Shown: positions 11,301-23,183, counted from the first letter of the stretch. The stretch is DNA of 64,000 nucleotides from Tetragnatha versicolor (GCA_024610705.1 JANDEH010000012.1:23731209-23795208); one strand, 5' to 3'. A program made the numbers and translations. Notes: generated by a model not told the origin, from the letters alone.

Positions 11301-14300
11301 GATTTTTATAAAACCTTTTGGTATTAAAATAAAGTGGAATTTTAAACACTTTCCCTCATTAATTTAAAACTATTATCTCTGCATTTCTTAAAACTAAAGA
11401 TTTAGACTCAGGAATGGCTCAAACTGGGTAGACTCTTGTAACTTAATTTTGTTCAACAGATTCTTTACTCTGAATCTTTGTATGTTAATAATATTTTTCT
11501 ACCAATGTAAAAACCTGTTAAAGTAGATATTCAATTCACACATATTAGTCCAAGAGCTGGCTACATGAAAGTTCAACCGGAAAAACGTATTTCTGAAAAT
11601 TATATATTTTGAAGCACCCTTCTAGGGAAGTAAAATTCTGTTTGTCAGCCGTTGCAAAGCGGTTGGGTTATCGAATAGCAGTTAATCGAAAATCGAATTT
11701 TCGGCCTTTTCTCATAAATTGTGAAACAACAACCAAACGATGAGATTTTTGAATAAACATATATTTAAATGTTTTGTTACTGAATAAATTGGCTACATTT
11801 TAAGCCAAAGTTTATTTGTGTAGCTCAATTAGTTGCTAAGGTATTTAACTTCAAAGTTCTTGAATTTTTCAATTTTTTCTCTTTGTCCAACAATGAAATT
11901 TCCTCAAAACGCATTGTTGTAACCGAAAAAACTGGAATTTTATAGTCGAATATTCCAAAAACTACTCAACCGATCTAAGTAAACTAAGTAAACTCATCTA
12001 TTCAATAAAAACATGCAAATCAATGAATGATTGAATATTTTACCGTTTGCTTACTAAATTGTTTGGAGCAACGTATGTTTGCTCAATTTCAGCATTTATT
12101 CAATTTTCTTGGTTCAATATAACCAAACGGTAGGATTTTAGACCATAAATGTAATTACATGTTTTTATTGAATAGATGACCTACATTTAAAGCCCAAGTT
12201 TACTTAAATCGGTTGAGTAGTTTTTGGAATATTCGACTTTAAAATTCCAGTTTTTTCAGTTACAACAATGCATTTTGAGGAAATTTCATTGTTGGACAAA
12301 GAGAAAAAGTTGAAAAATTCAAGAACTTTGAAGTTAAATATCTTAGCAACTAATTGAGCTACACAAATAAACTTTGGCTTAAAATGTAGCCAATTTATTC
12401 AGTTACAAAACAGTTAAATACATGTTTATTCAAAAATCTCATCGTTTGGATGTTATTTCAAAATTTATGAGAAAAGGCCGAAAATTCGATTTTCGATTAA
12501 CTGCCATTAGATAACGCAACCGCTTTGCACCGGCTGACCAACAGAATTTTACTTCCCCAGAAGGGTGCTTCAAAATATATAATTTTCAGAAATACGTTTT
12601 TCGGGTTGAACTTTCATGTAGCCAGCTCTTGGACTATATTGCTATATAAAGTTAGTCAATTACTATTAGATTAAATTTGAAGATAATATTGTTGTAAAAG
12701 ATAAAAAACATAAACATATTGCTTGGATGACTAAGAGTAAACCTAAGTTTTAATAGTGTTTGAATTTATTTATAAAACCTAGTTTAGATTCCGATATTGA
12801 GATACTGTATACTTCTGTAACATTTTTTGCTAAGAAATTGAAGTGTTTGCAGCAACAATAAGCTAACTCCATTTTATTTCCGTTGGAGTAGCTCATTTTG
12901 TTACTGCAAGCACTTCTATTGAAGGTTTTTGTGAGTTAATTCTTTCTTATCCTCATTAACTTTATTTCATCTTTGCCACTTACAGCACATAAATGACTAT
13001 TGTTTTTTTTCTAAATTTTTCTTTCATTCCTTTTATTATAATTTTTTTTATCCTGTCTCATTCATGCTACATTAAAAAGCTTTTCATAAACTTTAGGTTC
13101 TTATAATTTACTCTAAAAAAATTTCAAGGTGTTTTAAGTTAGAAAACTGACAAAAAATATTGCTAGCATGATGCTTCAATTTTATTTGCATGTTTTTATA
13201 AGAGTTTCTACTTATATTTTCTAATTTTGTGATTTATTTTGTAATATCGTAGAGGTCACTGTACAGTTTTTGAATGCTCAAGTTAGAAGTTTGAAGGAAG
13301 AACTTGAAACCTTAATAAGGGAGTGCGTTGATAAGGTAACATCCTATTATTGTATTTAAAGAGATTAGACTACGGTATTATAAAATCCAGATTTTTGTAT
13401 CCATAAGATTTTTATATAGCTTGTGTTTTTAAAAATATGATTGATTTTAGGATGAAATGATCATCTTGTTAGAACAGAGACTGAAGGATACAGAAATCGA
13501 TAGGACAAAGCTTCAAAGAGAAAATGCAAATAAAGAGCAGCAAATTGAAAAGTTGCAGAAAACTTTGGATGAGACAAAAGAAAAATGTGATCGATTTAAA
13601 AAGGAATTAAGTTTTGTGAACAAGGTATGGAATTAAAGATTACTTGAGCGTATCTTTTAATACGTTTTAAAGTACTTTCTAAAACAAACTTTGTTCAAAA
13701 TGTACTTTTTTTAAAGAAAATGTTTCGAAATAATTTAATTTTTTAAGAGAAATGTTACTCCTTTTTTAGAGGCTTGTAATTTATTGCAAGTTTTAATCCA
13801 CAATGGTCCAACTACATTTGTATATATTTTTTTTGAAAGCATGAATAAAAATATTAAAATTTTGGAAAAATTTCAGACTATTCAGAATTAAAAATTTTTG
13901 TTATCAGGATACTTATTTCACCTTCTTTATTTCAAATAATAATAAAATCCAACCGAAATCTTGTTATTGTACTTTTCAATAAGTAATTATTTCTTGATTT
14001 TTTTTGAAGTATTGTAGTAATAATAATTATTGAAATTTTGCCAGGAACTATTTATTACATTTCTGTATCTAATTCATGATTTTTATTACTAATTAGTTCC
14101 AGAAAATCATTTTTTCCTAAAAATAGTATGATCTTGAGGTACTTTTGAATGAAAGATAATTAAAGTTCTTGAAATCTTATCTTCATGTAAAAGTATGCTT
14201 TTTACGGTTATTGAAATTTTTGGATGCTTTAAATCTTAGTTGCCTTTTAGTCTAATTGCTTGTGTATTTAGGAAACTGATATCCTGAAACAAGGACAACG

Positions 14301-15420
14301 GCAAGCTGCTTCCATGAAATCTAGTTTAGAAACAAAGCTTTCACGTTCATCTGAAGAAAATGAGAGGTTAAAAGGTGAACTACGGCAAGTTAAACAAACA
14401 AGTAAAGTAAGTTTATTGATATGTGATATTAAAAATTAGTAATGCCATATATTTTAGTGCATACTTTACTTGAGTAAAAGTGTTTTTACGTCCCTGTGGG
14501 ATAATGTTTTACTAATTGCATTCTTTAAATTTCTTAAGGAAGCCCATGAAAACTATCAGCGAAAAATGGACGAACTTTCAACTGAAAACAGGAGAATTGA
14601 TAAGCAAAATGCAGAGCTACATAATGCTATAAAAAAGCAAATGCAACTAATCAATAATTTAAAGCGACAAAAGGTAGTATTATTAATTTAGTGTTTTCTA
14701 AAATAGTTGTTTTGTACCCTCTTAACATTTAAAGTATTAGACAGATTTTTTTTATCTGTTCTTTAATCTGGTTTAACCCTTTCAATACAGCAAGGGAATC
14801 AGAAAAGTGCAATTTTTGCACTAGTTTGAGCTCCTGGGGGGCAACTGCGATGAGATATACATTAGGTCATGATGTGTTTGGAGGCACAAAGGAGCATTTT
14901 ATTCTGTTCCTTGAAGTTTTTCAGCAACTGGGAAATAATGTTGCCTCAGTCGTAATTTCAAGATTTTTCCACCGTGGGACAGCATATGTCCCAGCCGGTG
15001 CGAAAGGGTTAAATAGACTATTTAATTTTTTATCTGTTTGTTAAACTCAAAATTACTCTAACCCTTTCAATACGGTAGTACATATTCTGTCCCATCAATA
15101 AAATTAAACATTAACTTGTAGCATATTTATGGGATCGTTTACGCGTCTCTTAGACCTTCGGACAGCAAAGTTATTTCATATAATCACTTGGAGCAGAAAT
15201 AACTGTTTCCAGTAATGAAACACAATTGATTTTTTTGCCGTATTGAAAGGGCTAAAGTTTCTGCTTTAAGTTACATCATAATATTTTCTTTCAAAGTGCA
15301 TTATAAATTTAAAATAATTTATTTTGATACACATTCTTTTATCAGATGCACATTGAAGCAGCCACTGCTGTTCAATTCTCAGAAGACGAATTCATGAAAG
15401 CTATGGATCGAGGTACCTGA
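5319..15420 (+). CDS. TEX9: TEX9 homologue (coiled-coil testis-expressed protein 9), ten coding exons
   Basis: The exons are 5319-5422, 6767-6818, 8868-8953, 9728-9767, 10668-10890, 13253-13335, 13451-13624, 14272-14406, 14539-14673 and 15346-15420. They join in frame to 368 codons plus TGA; vertebrate TEX9 is about 390 residues. Residues 1-90 are acidic, polar and low-complexity. Residues 95-168 hold a YKPPRRYPNRDSLLNRH block and an IPDYYTDGGDTIF motif like the LPEYIDDIF region of vertebrate TEX9. Residues 169-340 are heptad-rich coiled coil (RSLKEELETLIRECVDK; EENERLKGELRQVKQ). The C-terminus, LKRQKMHIEAATAVQFSEDE then FMKAMDRG, is the diagnostic conserved tail. TEX9 is linked to cilia and centriolar satellites, so a role at basal bodies or sperm flagella is expected from the family, not shown here. 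All junctions are GT-AG except after exon 5, where a GC donor (ACAG|GCAAGG) keeps the conserved T-E before VTVQFL. A GT donor 6 bp downstream, with an acceptor 2 bp downstream, is also in frame. Unspliced exon 5 would stop after VLDSVC. Confidence 0.93.
5963..6469. mobile_element. piggyBac-type MITE in TEX9 intron (507 bp)
   Basis: Termini CCCTTCACTGCACG and CGTGCAGTGAAGGG are exact inverses, each flanked by TTAA (5959-5962 and 6470-6473). TTAA duplication with CCCTT-type ends is the piggyBac signature. No coding capacity is present. Confidence 0.85.
6888..7020. mobile_element. Short inverted-repeat element in TEX9 intron
   Basis: CCGGACCTGGAAAAAGT near 6889 is matched in inverse by ACTTTTTCCAGGTCTGG near 7003-7019. 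The outer sequence GGGATACAGC / GGATACAGCGG is instead repeated directly. The small ORF at 6943-7149 crosses it and has no domain. The superfamily is unknown. Confidence 0.55.
7390..7508. mobile_element. Fragment related to the MITE at 21747-22153
   Basis: The segment around 7450-7505, ending ATCATGCAATTTCCTCATT, matches in inverse orientation the left end of the element at 21747. Only one end is recognisable. The TTAA-flanked element at 7513 begins directly after it, suggesting a nested insertion. Confidence 0.5.
7513..7673. mobile_element. TTAA-flanked MITE, 161 bp (piggyBac type)
   Basis: The ends CCCTTTATGCCCC and GGGACATAAAGGG are inverse and flanked by TTAA (7509-7512 and 7674-7677). 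This is the second of four or five such elements in the window. Confidence 0.8.
7735..7942. repeat. Inverted repeat in TEX9 intron
   Basis: GAACTCATTTTAGAAGCAGG near 7738 is matched in inverse near 7918-7938, and GAAATGGCTA near 7765 by TAGCCATTTC near 7899. The arms are about 40 bp around a 120-bp AT-rich centre. It is probably a MITE, without a clear target duplication. Confidence 0.6.
9116..9564. mobile_element. hAT-type MITE, 449 bp, with 8-bp duplication
   Basis: The left end TAGTGCTGGGCA and right end TGCTCATCACTA are imperfect inverses of the hAT TAGTG.TGGGCA type. The octamer CTTGTGAC flanks both sides (9108-9115 and 9565-9572). The interior near each end carries repeated GGTATCGA words, probable subterminal binding repeats. 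It lies in the intron between TEX9 exons 3 and 4. Confidence 0.88.
9950..10211. mobile_element. TA-flanked foldback MITE, 262 bp
   Basis: Two nearly perfect inverted arms of about 62 bp (AGTGTAAACTCACAACTCTC outward) flank a 135-bp centre. TA dinucleotides border both ends (9948-9949 and 10212-10213), as in Tc1/mariner-type elements. It lies in the TEX9 intron between exons 4 and 5. Confidence 0.85.
11548..12634. mobile_element. 1.1-kb foldback element in TEX9 intron 5
   Basis: The ends GTCCAAGAGCTGGCTACATG and their inverse are flanked by TA. The inverted arms continue for about 450-500 bp each with scattered mismatches, so almost the whole element is an imperfect palindrome centred near 12,091. 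No ORF is present. Confidence 0.85.
12839..12920. repeat. Short imperfect hairpin
   Basis: GAAGTGTTTGCAGCAACAAT at 12839 is answered by an imperfect inverse ending near 12918 (TGTTACTGCAAGCACTTC). The loop is about 25 bp. It could be a MITE remnant. Confidence 0.55.
14777..15008. mobile_element. TTAA-flanked MITE, 232 bp, last TEX9 intron
   Basis: It starts CCCTTTCAATACAG and ends GGTGCGAAAGGG, with TTAA on each side (14773-14776 and 15009-15012). It is piggyBac-like and non-coding; the 72-codon ORF inside carries no domain. Confidence 0.72.
15062..15251. mobile_element. Second TTAA-type MITE, flanked by CTAA
   Basis: The ends CCCTTTCAATACGG and CCGTATTGAAAGGG are exact inverses and share CCCTTTCAATAC with the element 50 bp upstream. 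Both flanks read CTAA rather than TTAA (15058-15061 and 15252-15255), implying insertion into a variant site. Confidence 0.75.
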
Positions 15421-15447
15421 AAGGATTAAAGTTTTATTGGGTAGTCC

Positions 15448-15453
15448 AATAAA
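15448..15453 (+). terminator. TEX9 polyadenylation signal AATAAA
   Basis: A canonical AATAAA lies 27 bp after the TEX9 stop codon and is followed by a T-rich stretch. This gives a very short 3' UTR, cut off from the large foldback element at 15642. Confidence 0.65.
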
Positions 15454-15641
15454 GCTCTAGTGTACTTTTATAATTTACATATGTGCCTTGTATGTGTATC
15501 CTTCAGGAGTCTGTTTTCCATGATGCCATTGAAGTTAACCGTTTTTTGGAGTTAATAATTTTAAAGTTTTGAAGCAATCATCATGATTAAAATTATTATG
15601 AACTGTTCATATGATGTTTGTATGTGGTAAAAAATCCTTAA

Positions 15642-18066
15642 TAGTCCAGTAACTTGGTGTCAAAAATAGGGTGTTTCAGGAAAAAAATACAGAAGTTTTT
15701 TTCTTGATGGTTTTATATGTTTTCGAGGGTGCTGAATCCGAATCTGAACTTTGCATACAAAATTTCGAATGGCATTTTGGTGAAAATTCAAAAAAACCCT
15801 GAAATTTCACCTCATTTTTTGGTTTTTTGTTTGTAGAACGAAAAGTATGGGTTTCTCATGAAAATGTTAAATACAAGAAATAAAGATGATAAAACAAGCT
15901 ACAAAATTGTTAATTACAACTTTTTTGTCAGACATAATAGTTCGGCGGCTAGAGCGCGTTGAAAATAGGGCAAAATTTGCGTCTGCGGGTAAAAATCCAG
16001 AAAATCGAACTTTCATCTAAAAAATAAAGTATTTTTTAAATAAGGTACTTTAAAAACTAGTTTTATAATGTTCACATGAAATAAACATCTATTTAGTCTA
16101 TTAATTAGTATTTAAATGCATTTTCCTCAAAAATTTTCCTTAGGAACGCAGTTTCAATAGAAGACAATAGTGTAATGATAAGTAAGTCGCTTGTTGAAGA
16201 AAACATACAGAAGTTTTTTCTCAACGGTTTTATATGTTTTCGAGAGTGCTGAATCCAAATCTGAACTTTGCATACAAAATTTCGAATGGCATTTTGGTGA
16301 AAATTCGAAAAAACGCTAAAATTTCACCCCCTTTTTTGGTTTTTTGCTTGTGGAACGGAAAGTATGAGTTTCTCGTGAAAATGTTAAAAAGTAAAAAATA
16401 AAGATGATAAAACAAGCTATAAAATTGCAATTTACAATTATTTTGTCCGACTAATAGTTTGGCCACTAGAGCGCGTTGAAAAAAGGGCAAAATTCACCCT
16501 GGTGGTGGAAAAATCCAGAAAATGACCTTTATATTCCTAAAAAAGTCATATTTCGATTTAGATAACTGAGAAAAACTACATTTATAATTTCTTACATGAT
16601 ATAACTCCATTCCCAAATGGAGCAAACCATTATGCTTATCACTTTAAAGAATATACTAGGATAATTTTCTGTGACCATGCAATTTTATATTATGACCAAG
16701 TTATGCTTCATTTCATCCCTAACAAATCAATTGGATTCACGTTCCTGGGTGTAGAAACTGGTAAATAAATATTATAATTGCACGTGTCAAGAAGTTATTG
16801 TGAATTTTGGTATCATTATAATCATGCCAGGAGTTTTTATAATCTACAACAGAAAATTATAGTTTTCCAGGAAGAAAAATTACTCATAGATTTTATAAGT
16901 TTGTGAGCAGGAGAGGATAATATAAAAAGCAATGAGTGTAGTAGATAAAAAATTAAATTTTAATGCTTAACAAAAGTTTTCATTGGGAATCGGTGCCTAA
17001 GACAAAAAAGAAAATAACAACTGGATTTTTCTTTGTCTAAAAAACCTGCGTTTTTGGGAGGGAATTCCTAAAGAACAATCAATGAATAAATAATATTTGA
17101 GATAAATAGTAGGATTTTATCATGAAAGAAATTATAAATGTAGTTTTCTTAGTTATCTAAATCGAAATATGACTTTTTTAGGAATATAGGGTCATTTTCT
17201 TGATTTTTCCACCACCAGGGCGAATTTCGCCCTTTTTTCAACGCGCTCTAGTGGCCAAACTATTAGTCGGAAAAAATAATTGTAGATGACAATTTTATAG
17301 CTAGTTTTATTATCTTTATTTTTTACTTTTAACATTTTCACGAGAAACTCATACTTTCCGTTCTACAAGCAAAAAACCAAAAAATGGGGTGAAATTTTAG
17401 CGTATTTTCGAATTTTCACCAAAATGCCATTCGAAATTTTGTATGCAAAGTTCAGATTTGTATTCAGCACCCTCGAAAACATATAAAACCGTCGAGAAAA
17501 AACTTGTCTATGTTTTCTTCAACAAGCGACTTACTTATCATTACACTATTGTCTTCTATTGAAACTGCGTTTCTAAGGAAAATTTCTGAGGAAAATGCAT
17601 TTAAATGCTAATTAATATACTAAATAGATGTTTTATTTCATGTGAAACATTATAAAACTAGTTTTTAAAGTACCTTATTTTAAAAAATACTTTATTTTTT
17701 AGATGAAAGTTCGATTTTCTGGATTTTTACCCGCAGACGCAAATTTTGCCCTATTTTCAACGCACTCTAGCGGCCGAACTATTAGTCTGACAAAAAAGTT
17801 GTAATTAACAATTTTGTAGCTTGTTTTATCATCTTTATTTTTTGCATTTAACATTTTCATGAGAAACCCATACTTTCCGTTCTACAAACAAAAAACCAAA
17901 AAATGAGGTGAAATTTCAGGGTTTTTTCGAATTTTCACCAAAATGCCATTCGAAATTTTGTATGCAAAGTTCATATTCGGATTTAGCACCCTCGAAAACA
18001 TATAAAACCGTCGAGAAAAAAACTTCTGTATTTTTTTCCTGAAAAAACTACCAAGTTACTGGACTA
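15642..18066. mobile_element. 2.4-kb compound foldback element downstream of TEX9
   Basis: The left end TTAATAGTCCAGTAACTTGG is matched by an exact inverse at the right end (18050-18070). Each arm contains a related block twice: left copies near 15680-16020 and 16200-16520, right copies near 17200-17510 and 17700-18030. All carry the words AAAATGCCATTCGAAATTTT and GCGCTCTAG or a one-base variant of it. The flanks allow either a TTAA or a TA duplication because the junctions are themselves palindromic. The ORFs are short and meaningless. Confidence 0.82.
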
Positions 18067-18070
18067 TTAA

Positions 18071-19812
18071 GTGTAAGAAAAAATTTGGAAAAAGTGTGAC
18101 CTAGAAAAAAAACCCTCAATCACTGCTGTTTTATATATTAAGTGATTTTTTCTTCCCAACTTTGTAGTGGCATTAAGCATGCATTTAGGCTTTATTGTTT
18201 ATGGGTCTTGCTGATGTATGTTTTATTTCTTAAATATTTTTATGAGCAACATTATGCTGTCAAAGACTAAAAGATACTGGATTTATTCTTATGGGAGTTA
18301 GTTCTTTTGATTTAAAATGTTTATTATATCACCTGTTAGATACCTAATTGAAACATTTTAATGTTCAACACTATTGCATAGTTGACTTGGTAAGTGTTGT
18401 GTGTGAAAAACAATATTTATGTAAATTATAAATATATACGCAGATTTATATATATATAAATTGTATATATTGGTATTTAATTGTATAAGTGTCTATTTGA
18501 CAAACATAAGGTTTCCTGTAACACAGCCATGTCATTACCTTTTAACAAGACCCATTATGGAAGGTTTTTAGCTGAAAACTTATACGGTACATATGCCAGT
18601 AACCTAAAGAACTGTTCAGATAAAATGAGTTAACTATAAGCTGGTGCTTTCCGAAGAAAAATAAAATAATAATAATGGAATTTGTATCAGGGCTGTACCT
18701 AAATTTTCATGACTGTTTTATTAAAAGGATTAAAGGTTGTCTTATTTAGCTAAGCAAGATGTTGTTCACTACAAAACATCATTTTGCTTATATTCATTAT
18801 AAATAATGCATGTAATCCACTCCTTGTCTTGTGGTTTTCTTCATAGCTTTTAAATAGCCTTCTTATTTGAGTTTGATTTCTGACGAGGTTTCTATTGTAT
18901 GTTGTTGGAATTTCTTTTTGGTTTTTTCCTAAACACATAGATTTTGAAGTGAGAGAAGACAAGTATAAAACCACTTGATATTAAACGAAAAATCCATATT
19001 CATCGAAATATTATTAAAAATACCAAACAAAATCTTCCAAACAGTAGCTTCCTTTAAATACTATAGTTTAATTTGATCTTTGTACTTTTGAAAGGTTGAT
19101 ACGATTTATTTTCTGCTTGGAATGTTGGGTATGGTCATACTAGGTTTTTAAAGGAATTGTAATTAAATTTTTATTTCATAGGAGTCTCAAAGTAACTCCT
19201 GCTTTAAGGTGATGAGGGTGGAAGGTTTTAATGACCTTGTGTATAGTTGTTTAAGCTTTACATGGAAACTATGCTTACATTTTATATATTAATAACTGAT
19301 TCGAACACTTTTATACTATCTACGAATACTGCCTGATGTAGACATGAGTTTTCACTATTAAATATGACTATAATTATTTTTGCAAATAGTTTGCTAAAGA
19401 GTATTAAACTGAGACAGGGAATCTCTGGATCTGACCTAGATCTTCTCTGACCTCTTAATAAATTTACATAATAGACTCTTGATTATACAAGTTAATGTGG
19501 ACTAAGAATAACTTGAAAAACCGAAAAATTCATTTAAAGCAAAAATTGGCTGTGGAAATAAGTGTGTAGGTTTATTCATATTGTTATAATAGTTAAACAA
19601 TTCTTTTATTTTTTAAGATAGTCCTGAATTGCTTTTGCTTTACATTGACTTTTTCCTGCAGCAATGTTTCAATGAAGATAAAATAAAATTGTGTGAAGAG
19701 TAAGTTAAAATTGTTAAGTGTTAAATCTATGATTTTGGTCATCATCATGAATTAATAATATACTGCTTTTAATGTGAGAATTTCTACTTATTGCCAAGTA
19801 TCTATTAGCTAT
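18071..19812. other. AT-rich intergenic stretch
   Basis: No exon-like block, domain or paired termini are visible. A 74-codon minus-strand ORF near 18750-18974 has no recognisable features. Confidence 0.5.
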
Positions 19813-19815
19813 ATA

Positions 19816-20541
19816 CAGGTGTTTCAAAAGTCCGTTTCGGGGCTTTTATTTAGAACCAACGTGTCCTAGGGTCACGAAGTAAGGTCTACCCCTAGGTAAG
19901 TGACCCTGGAGAATCCATTGAGATGAATTACAGCGCCCCTAGCGGAGAAATTAAAAAGTTAATAAAATTTATTTAAAAACTAAAGGAGATAGAGCAAAAA
20001 CCTCAGGGAGAGTATTGTTGCCAACGTCATGAAGAACTTACTGAAAAAAAATCATGAAAATATCTTGAATATTCACCGAGATATAAGCATGTGAAAATAG
20101 CACTTTTTCAGGGCTCAAAAATGAAAAAGTTCGCATATTTGCAAAATTTTTTTATTTAATTTTGTGTTCTTTCAATTAAAAAAACACAAAACTACACAAT
20201 AACTCTGAAAAATTTGCAAATATGCGAACTTTTTCTTTTATGACCCCTGAAAAAGTGCTATTTTCACATGCTTATATCTTCGCGAATATTCAAGATATTT
20301 TGATGAAATTTTTCAGTGAGTTCTTCATGACATTGGCAACAATACTCTCATGAGGTTTTTGCTCTATCTCTTTTAGTTTTTAAATAATTTTTTTAACTTC
20401 TTAATTTCACCGCTAGCGGCGCTGTAAGTCCTCTCAATGGATTCTCCAGGGTCACTTACCTAGTTGTAGACCTTACTTCCGTGACCCTTGGACACGTTGG
20501 TTCCAAATAAAAGCCGCGAAACGGACTTTTGAAACACCCTT
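19816..20541. mobile_element. Foldback MITE, CAGGTGTTTC family, copy 1
   Basis: Long inverted arms begin CAGGTGTTTCAAAAGTCCGT and end with the inverse near 20523-20540. Arm blocks such as GACCCTGGAGAATC and GTGACCCT recur in inverse. The flanks contain TATA. Related copies lie at 36507-37205 and, degraded, at 28495-28740. Confidence 0.85.
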
Positions 20542-21740
20542 ATAAAGGTTAATTTTTCCTTTTTAAGACTTTTTAAAACAAACTATTACTTATTTAAAAT
20601 TAACTTTTCTTTTGTTAAAAGAGCTTTGTTTTTTTACTGAAATAATTAAGTTTAGTTTATTTTATAAATTGGAACATTGTTTGGAGTTCCAAATTTTTAT
20701 TGGAATGGCATGTAGCCTTTGAATGATAAAAAATGTTCCCTGTCTCTGTAAAAAATTTTTTCTTGTTTTCCTGTGCAATATTAATTTTTTTTATAAATTC
20801 TAATTCAGTTAAACTTGAAAACAATTGCTTTATAATTATCTGTAAATTTTTTATGTGACTGCACTTCTCTATTGTACAAAGTTCAGAATATTTCCTGCCA
20901 TGTAGTACTACTAGTTGTAATATTGTGAATTTTCTAGACATTTGAGATTAGTGTAATATTTTAAACTTTTATATTGCTTTTGTAGTTTGTAATTTTAGAA
21001 TTTTTACTGCCTTAAACTGTTATAACATGTTATATGCTGATGAATCACACATTCCACTCTATTAATCACTGTGAAATATCAGTCAAGGGTACCTCAATTT
21101 TTTATTATAAAAAAGAATGATTAACAATTGAAATATTTTCACATTTAACTACTTATTGTCTGGACTTGTAACAAAGAAAAATCTCAAGCTGAGATGATCT
21201 AAAATTTGATTCACTGAGCTCTCCATAGGAGAACAATTTGTCTTGGAGTACTTAGCAGGTGATATAGGTATCTTTGGAAAATATCTTTGTGGAACTCATG
21301 GAGAGGTGCTGTTAAGAGTGCTCTGGGGATCACAGGTTCAAAACTACGGTTTTAAATAATCAAAATATACTTAAATATTTAAAAGCATCTTGTTAAATAT
21401 CCTGATATATAATTTCTTATATGATATTTTTCAAAATTTGAATTTATTTTTAATAATATTACAGAATTTGGGTATGACTTAATAAATAAATCAGGCTGGC
21501 CAGATTTCTATTGGAACTTAAGACTTATCAAGTCATTCTTTATGGACAAAAAGAGCTAAGAATCTTGCTGCAGTTTTTAGAAGACACATATGAATGAAGG
21601 AATAAGTCAATAAGTTATTAGTGTACATTAAATTAATTTTTAACGCATGTTATTACTGATATTTCACTGTACAGCTGGAGCAAAAAAAAATTAAATTTTA
21701 ATTGTTTGAGAATGGTGGGGTTACTAAGGTTGGCATATTA
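20542..21740. other. AT-rich intergenic stretch
   Basis: A 94-codon minus-strand ORF at 20657-20941 has no recognisable domain and an AT-driven composition. No other structure is seen. Confidence 0.45.
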
Positions 21741-21746
21741 TTAATA

Positions 21747-22153
21747 ATGAGGAAGTTGCATGATTTTTTTTGATTTTTTTAATCGATTCCTCTTGCAAAA
21801 ATAAGCAACTACCCAAAATTTGAGGCCGATAGAGAAATTTTTTGATGGTCAAAAAAATTAACAAAAATCCCCTTTTTAAAAGCGCGCGAAAACGCCAAGA
21901 GTTTGGATGTGACGTCATCTTATACTAAACATTGTTGTAAAGCAATGGAGTTGATGGTATTATTGTTGACGTCATCTTATAGTTTAAACAATAAACGTTT
22001 TCAGTCACGTGTTTTTTTCTCGACTTTTAAATTAAAATATTTAATTTCCTGTACATTTTTTTGAAAAACTGACTAGAAATTTCATTTTACCATACAAAAA
22101 ACCATACGGAACACTTGTTTGTTTTTGAAAATCTGACGCATGCAACTTCCTTA
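21747..22153. mobile_element. MITE of about 410 bp with GGAAGTTGCATG ends
   Basis: GGAAGTTGCATG at the left is inverted as CATGCAACTTCC at the right. The inside carries two copies of TGACGTCATCTTATA 57 bp apart (near 21910 and 21967). A fragment of the same family is at 7390-7508. Confidence 0.7.
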
Positions 22154-23180
22154 TTTTGCATGTCTTACATTTGTTTTCCTAATTTAGAAGCATTACTTAC
22201 ATAATGATCTTAGTGACTTTTAAAATTAAACAGAAAAGCTGTTTTTAAATGTGTTTAAAGCAGGCATGAGATTCTTCCGATTTTTGTCGGATTTTCCGAC
22301 TTTTCTGAGAATTTTCAGATTTTTCCCTCAATCCTCCCATTGCAAAAAATTCGCTAAAGCCTTTTGAATTTTAGGATCAAATTTCTCAAAATTTCCTGGG
22401 GAGTACCCCCAAACCCCCCTTTTAGTACTTTGAACTCTATTTTTCAAAAAAATTTTATGTTAAGGTCATTAACTTGCACATTCTACCTAAAAATAAATTG
22501 GAAAACAATATTGAAAAAATTCGTTCAGGCAGTTTTTCCGACTTTTTGCTTTTTTGTCAATCTCATCCCTGTTAAAGTGTATTTTGAGAAAAACAATTGG
22601 GTAGTGCTCTGCGAAATATCTTTGTTTGCATTTCGAGATTTTCAAATCTTCTCTCACATCCAAAGCCATTCAGAAAACAAGCTGTACAATATTAACAATT
22701 GTAATGGTAGTGACTTATTAATATTGATAGCCTAATAATAAATAGTATTTTATTTTATTATGATTATAAAAATATATGAAATGCGTAAAGTGGTGCTTAA
22801 TCCCTGTGCTTTGTTAAAAACGGAAATTATTGAAATCAATTTGCTAACAAAAGATAGATTGAGTAGCGAGCATTACCACGAATTTCATATTAAGGTTATC
22901 TATCAAGCTATATAACTATCCTTCAGTTGGATGTTGGGGGAATGCAGAAATGGAAGTAGATAGACTCCTGTATCATTCAGGCACAAAAAGAGATATGGCT
23001 CACTCAAACTATTACAACTTAGTGTATTTCAACCAAAATCATTAATTAAATAAATCGTAAAAAAGGAATTATAAGTGTACTCTGAAAACTAAGAGTGGAC
23101 GATTGGATCATTGAAATCTTGATGAAATAAATATTAGAATAAGAATTAGAACTGAGTTAAGAGAAAATTGATAACGTCAT
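22154..23180. other. AT-rich intergenic stretch with a repeat-like patch
   Basis: A 123-codon plus-strand ORF (22364-22735) has no domain. Its 5' part reads through a C-rich phrase (GTACCCCCAAACCCCCCTTT) like the interior of the MITE at 36190, so it is probably repeat-derived. Nothing else stands out. Confidence 0.45.
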
Positions 23181-23183
23181 TTA

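Noticed and set aside
22364..22735. 123-codon plus-strand ORF as a possible gene
   Set aside because: It has no start context, no domain, AT-driven composition and part of a dispersed repeat phrase.
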